Of a stretch of 18,464 nucleotides of DNA, positions 16,069 through 18,464 are shown in pieces. Each line of letters starts with the position of its first letter. The stretch's first letter is position 1. The notes beneath the pieces are model-generated. The model ran no database searches and had not been told where the DNA came from. It saw only the letters and a program-made list of their open reading frames with translations. A program made the translations under genes and the position numbers. Origin of the DNA: Flavobacteriales bacterium CG18_big_fil_WC_8_21_14_2_50_32_9 (GTDB taxonomy: Bacteria; Bacteroidota; Bacteroidia; Flavobacteriales_E; Vicingaceae); contig PCUH01000164.1 of assembly GCA_002770955.1 (NCBI GenBank), positions 1-18,464 of the forward strand. The letters run 5' to 3'.

Positions 16069-16106
16069 CTTACAAAGGTAAGGCATGAACCAGAATATTA
16101 AGTAAA
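16069..16106 (-). promoter_or_regulatory. Predicted promoter and small palindrome abutting the rlmL start
   Basis: Minus-strand TACCTTTG (16080-16073) matches TAnnTTTG exactly and lies inside the perfect inverted repeat CTTAC-CTTT-GTAAG (16082-16069), which abuts the ATG at 16068. TTTA (16106-16103) is a -33 candidate with a slightly long 22-bp spacer. If used, the transcript would begin at or near the start codon (leaderless). Confidence 0.4.
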
Positions 16107-16123
16107 GTTGTGGGTTTTATTTT

Positions 16124-16178
16124 AAAAAAAAACTAAAACTAAGCAGGTTTTAGGAAGAAAACGTGCTTAGTTTTAGTT
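16124..16178 (-). terminator. Minus-strand terminator upstream of rlmL
   Basis: AACTAAAACTAAGCA (16131-16145) and TGCTTAGTTTTAGTT (16164-16178) pair perfectly over 15 bp with an 18-nt loop. On the minus strand the stem is followed by a run of T residues (16130-16124). It points toward rlmL, so it would stop transcripts entering from the right; the source of such transcripts is not obvious. Confidence 0.6.
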
Positions 16179-16298
16179 GTATCCCGTTTATGAGGATTCT
16201 CGCTAAAGGCGAAATTTTTAACCCGCTTTATTCATGCAAAAGCAAAGCGAATTGTATGAATGTGCGAAGGGCTGTGGGAAGCAAATCGGTTAATCCCG

Positions 16299-16314
16299 TC
16301 CGATAATTATCGGA
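16299..16314. repeat. 16-bp perfect palindrome TCCGATAATTATCGGA
   Basis: A perfect palindrome in the gap ahead of hsdM. Palindromes of this CCGAT..ATCGG type strike me as recurrent in Bacteroidota intergenic DNA, which is a recollection and not a search result. It could be a protein site or a REP-type unit. Confidence 0.5.
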
Positions 16315-16444
16315 ATAGTAATATCCAAATTTGGGTTATTGAAAATAGCTAAATTTGTTGGTTTTACTTATATCGTAGAAAATTTATGAACCGAATTTGC
16401 GAGTTCAACGAAGTTAATTTTCTGGGTTAATAGATACCTTTCAA

Positions 16445-16485
16445 TTTTTTTAACCTTTAATTTTTTCTATTTTTGTGAAATAGAA
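16445..16485 (+). promoter_or_regulatory. Predicted hsdM promoter with overlapping operator-like palindrome
   Basis: TATTTTTG (16468-16475) matches the -7 box TAnnTTTG exactly, with TTTT (16445-16448) as a 3-of-4 -33 box at 19 bp. Superimposed on the -7 box is a perfect inverted repeat, TTCTATTT (16465-16472) and AAATAGAA (16478-16485), 5-bp centre. A protein bound there would block the polymerase. Leader length would be about 30 nt. Confidence 0.5.
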
Positions 16486-16514
16486 ATTGCCCTACCAACT
16501 ATTATAAAATCCTT

Positions 16515-18077
16515 ATGAGCGAAGAACAAAAGAAAAAACTCGAACAACAATTGTGGAACATTGCCAACGAATTGCGTGGCAAAATGGATGCCGATGAGTT
16601 TCGTGATTACATTTTAGGTTTTATTTTCTTTAAATACCTATCAGAAAAGCAATATTTGTATGCCAATCATTTACTGGAAACCGAAACCATAAAGGATTAT
16701 TTGAAAGTTACCGATGCCGAAGATTTAGAAGCCATAAAAGAAGAATCGTTAAAAAAGTTGGGTTACTTTCTTAAACCCGATGAATTGTTTAGCTCCATTG
16801 CTAAAAAGGGTAATGCCAACACCGAAAACGAAAGCAATTTTATTTTAGAAGATTTAGAAAGCATACTCAACGGTATTGAGCAAAGTACAATGGGTACGGA
16901 AAGCGAAGAAGATTTTAACAAACTTTTTGAAGATTTAGATTTGAGTAGTACCAAATTGGGGCGAACACCTGATGCAAGAAACGAATTGATTTCAAAGGTG
17001 CTAAAACACTTAGATAAAATTGATTTTGAATTAGCCAATGCCGATAGTGATGTTTTGGGCGATGCGTATGAGTATTTAATAGGGCAGTTTGCAAGTGGGG
17101 CTGGTAAAAAAGCAGGAGAATTTTATACCCCTCAGCAAGTTTCTAAAATACTGGCTAAGATAGTTACCACAGGCAAAAAACGATTGAAAACAGTTTACGA
17201 CCCTACGTGTGGCTCAGGCTCTTTGTTGTTGCGTGTAGCCAAAGAGGTTGAGGTAAGCGATTTTTATGGACAGGAATTGAACCGCACCACTTACAATTTG
17301 GCTCGAATGAACATGATTTTGCACGATGTACATTATACCAAATTCGATTTAAAACAAGAAGATACTTTAGTAGAACCGCAGCATTTTGATTTACGCTTTG
17401 AGGCTATTGTAGCCAATCCACCGTTTTCGGCAAAATGGAAAGGCAAAGATAACCCACTCAATGAAAATGATGAACGCTTTAGCCAGTATGGTAGATTAGC
17501 ACCAGTTAGCACAGCCGATTTTGCTTTTGTGCAACACATGATACACCAATTGGCAGACAATGGCACAATGGCGTGTGTATTGCCTCATGGCGTTTTGTTT
17601 AGAGGCTCAGCCGAGCAAACCATAAGAACCTATATTATTGACAAACAAAATTACTTAGATGCTGTTATTGGGTTACCTGCCAATATATTTTATGGTACAA
17701 GCATACCCACGTGCATTTTAGTATTGAGCAAATGCCGAGTGCATAACGATAACATTTTGTTTATTGATGCCAGTAACAATTTTGAAAAAGTAGGCAACCA
17801 AAACCGATTAAGAGAAGCCGACATTGATAAAATTATAAGCACCTACCGAGAGCGTAAAACCATTGATAAATACAGCTATGTTGCAACCTTAGATGAGGTA
17901 AAAGCCAATGAATATAACCTAAATATACCTCGTTATGTTGATACCTTTGAAGAAGAAGAAGCCATTGATTTAACTGCCATAGCCAATGAATTGAAAGCAA
18001 TGGAAACCGAACTAAAACAAACCGATAACACCATAGCCGATTTTTGTAAACAACTAAATATTGCAACACCTTTTTAG
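16515..18077 (+). CDS. hsdM: Type I restriction-modification system, methylase subunit HsdM
   Basis: N6-adenine methyltransferase subunit of a type I R-M complex; with HsdS it methylates host DNA and with HsdR it forms the restriction enzyme. The 520-aa length is typical. The N-terminal helical HsdM_N domain (about 5-160: LEQQLWNIANELRG, DYILGFIFFKYLSE) precedes the GEFYTPQQVS block (201-210), SAM motif I DPTCGSGSLLL (229-239) and catalytic motif IV NPPF (301-304). All look intact. The C-terminal region (about 490-510) is a coiled-coil-like stretch. Codons GCC, ACC and AAC are more frequent than in the genes to its left, consistent with horizontal acquisition. The expected hsdS does not follow directly: a transposase-type gene starts 33 bp downstream. 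hsdR and hsdS are presumably beyond the window. Confidence 0.95.
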   Translation: MSEEQKKKLEQQLWNIANELRGKMDADEFRDYILGFIFFKYLSEKQYLYANHLLETETIKDYLKVTDAEDLEAIKEESLKKLGYFLKPDELFSSIAKKGNANTENESNFILEDLESILNGIEQSTMGTESEEDFNKLFEDLDLSSTKLGRTPDARNELISKVLKHLDKIDFELANADSDVLGDAYEYLIGQFASGAGKKAGEFYTPQQVSKILAKIVTTGKKRLKTVYDPTCGSGSLLLRVAKEVEVSDFYGQELNRTTYNLARMNMILHDVHYTKFDLKQEDTLVEPQHFDLRFEAIVANPPFSAKWKGKDNPLNENDERFSQYGRLAPVSTADFAFVQHMIHQLADNGTMACVLPHGVLFRGSAEQTIRTYIIDKQNYLDAVIGLPANIFYGTSIPTCILVLSKCRVHNDNILFIDASNNFEKVGNQNRLREADIDKIISTYRERKTIDKYSYVATLDEVKANEYNLNIPRYVDTFEEEEAIDLTAIANELKAMETELKQTDNTIADFCKQLNIATPF

Positions 18078-18110
18078 AATAAACGGGAATTCCGATTTTT
18101 TTAATTTTAA

Positions 18111-18464
18111 ATGGACAAATTCAAAAATAAATACCGAATACCATCAGCCCGATTGAAAAATTGGGATTATGGTAGCAATGGTGCATATTTTATTACCATT
18201 TGTACCCAACATAGGAAACATTTTTTTGGTGAAATATTGGATGATGAAATGAATTTGAATGAAATAGGACAATTGGCAGAAAAATATTGGTTAGAAATAC
18301 CCAGCCATTTTCCATTTGTTGAATTGGGCAATTTTGTGGTAATGCCTAATCATACGCACGGAATTTTGATTATTAATAAAAATTATACCGTTGATACCGT
18401 TGATACCGTTAATGCCGTTAATGCCGTTAATGCCGTTGATACCGTTAATACCGTTAATACCGTT
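18111..18464 (+). CDS. REP-associated tyrosine transposase (Y1, IS200-like family), cut by window end
   Basis: The first 118 codons of a Y1/HUH single-strand transposase of the RAYT type. The N-terminus has the family blocks RLKNWDYGSNGAYFITICTQ (15-34) and NEIGQLAEKYW (50-60), and the HUH motif is in FVVMPNHTHGIL (75-86, His81 and His83). The catalytic tyrosine would lie beyond the window. From residue 93 the frame enters a (T/A)-V-(D/N) tripeptide repeat that runs to the edge. Family members often have a variable low-complexity loop after the HUH motif; a pure minisatellite is unusual. It lies 33 bp after hsdM, in the same direction, so it may be read from the hsdM promoter. Whether it is intact cannot be judged. 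Confidence 0.88.
   Translation, partial: MDKFKNKYRIPSARLKNWDYGSNGAYFITICTQHRKHFFGEILDDEMNLNEIGQLAEKYWLEIPSHFPFVELGNFVVMPNHTHGILIINKNYTVDTVDTVNAVNAVNAVDTVNTVNTV
18387..18464 (+). repeat. In-frame 9-bp minisatellite within the transposase gene
   Basis: Eight full units and a 6-bp partial of the 9-bp unit RCCGTTRAT (R is A or G) continue to the last base of the window. Each unit encodes Thr/Ala-Val-Asp/Asn. In order the units read TVD, TVD, TVN, AVN, AVN, AVD, TVN, TVN, TV. All differences are A/G transitions at first codon positions. Neighbouring units are alike, the pattern expected of local duplication. Any whole-unit copy change keeps the frame. Confidence 0.9.

Larger units (their letters stand above)
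16087..16514. other. 428-bp non-coding gap, rich in inverted repeats
   Basis: No convincing gene is seen between rlmL and hsdM. The gap holds a 15-bp-stem hairpin (16131-16178), ATTCATGCAA/TTGTATGAAT (one G-U, around 16230-16261), the 16-bp palindrome at 16299-16314, AGAAAATT/AATTTTCT with an inner TGAAC/GTTCA stem (16377-16423) and the hsdM promoter. A 19-codon open frame at 16234-16293 lacks support. The density of palindromes and the position beside an R-M locus suggest remnants of a mobile element or a structured RNA. Confidence 0.6.

Noticed and set aside
16234..16293. 19-codon open frame in the rlmL-hsdM gap
   Set aside because: It is very short, has no start context, and lies across the arms of a hairpin; nothing supports translation.
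18387..18464. CRISPR-like or direct-repeat array
   Set aside because: Units are contiguous 9-mers without spacers and stay in frame with a clear coding sequence, so it is a coding minisatellite.

Overview
The window is AT-rich chromosomal DNA from a member of the Bacteroidota, class uncertain. The evidence is the gene families (FecA-type TonB-dependent receptor with an N-terminal CarboxypepD_reg-like domain, a Tic20-like DUF4870 protein, a PdxJ plus CBS-domain neighbourhood, an Omp85-like protein), the absence of obvious Shine-Dalgarno sequences, and several matches to the Bacteroidota -7 promoter box TAnnTTTG just ahead of genes. Most of the window is housekeeping. The right end, from about 16.1 kb, is accessory in character.

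Layout. 1-342 has no gene but holds a 184-bp element closed by a 17-bp imperfect inverted repeat. 343-2996 (+) is a probable operon: yaaA (peroxide stress), mqnD (menaquinone by the futalosine route) and an hldD-like LPS heptose epimerase gene. A bidirectional terminator separates it from the convergent TonB-receptor gene (3082-5523, -), whose promoter overlaps a perfect 9+5+9 palindrome that is probably a metal-responsive operator. Upstream on the same strand lie a Spy-like periplasmic protein, a PrcB-like lipoprotein and pdxJ. Divergent from pdxJ are a CBS/ACT-like protein gene and a short Omp85-like protein gene (+). After a 139-bp palindromic element, minus-strand genes run from DUF4870 through an AddA/RecB-type helicase-nuclease, 6-phosphofructokinase, an unrecognised 126-aa protein and an RlmL-type rRNA methyltransferase. 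The last three overlap end to end and are probably co-transcribed.

The 428-bp gap 16087-16514 is rich in inverted repeats. It precedes hsdM (+), the modification subunit of a type I restriction-modification system. Where hsdS would be expected, the window instead ends inside a REP-associated-type (Y1, HUH) transposase gene. Just after its HUH motif that gene carries an in-frame 9-bp minisatellite encoding (T/A)-V-(D/N) repeats, still running at the window edge. This is the most unusual feature seen. No complete novel multigene system is visible; the best leads are this repeat-bearing transposase in an R-M locus, the palindromic intergenic elements, and two operator-like palindromes over promoters. 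No tRNA, rRNA or CRISPR array was seen.
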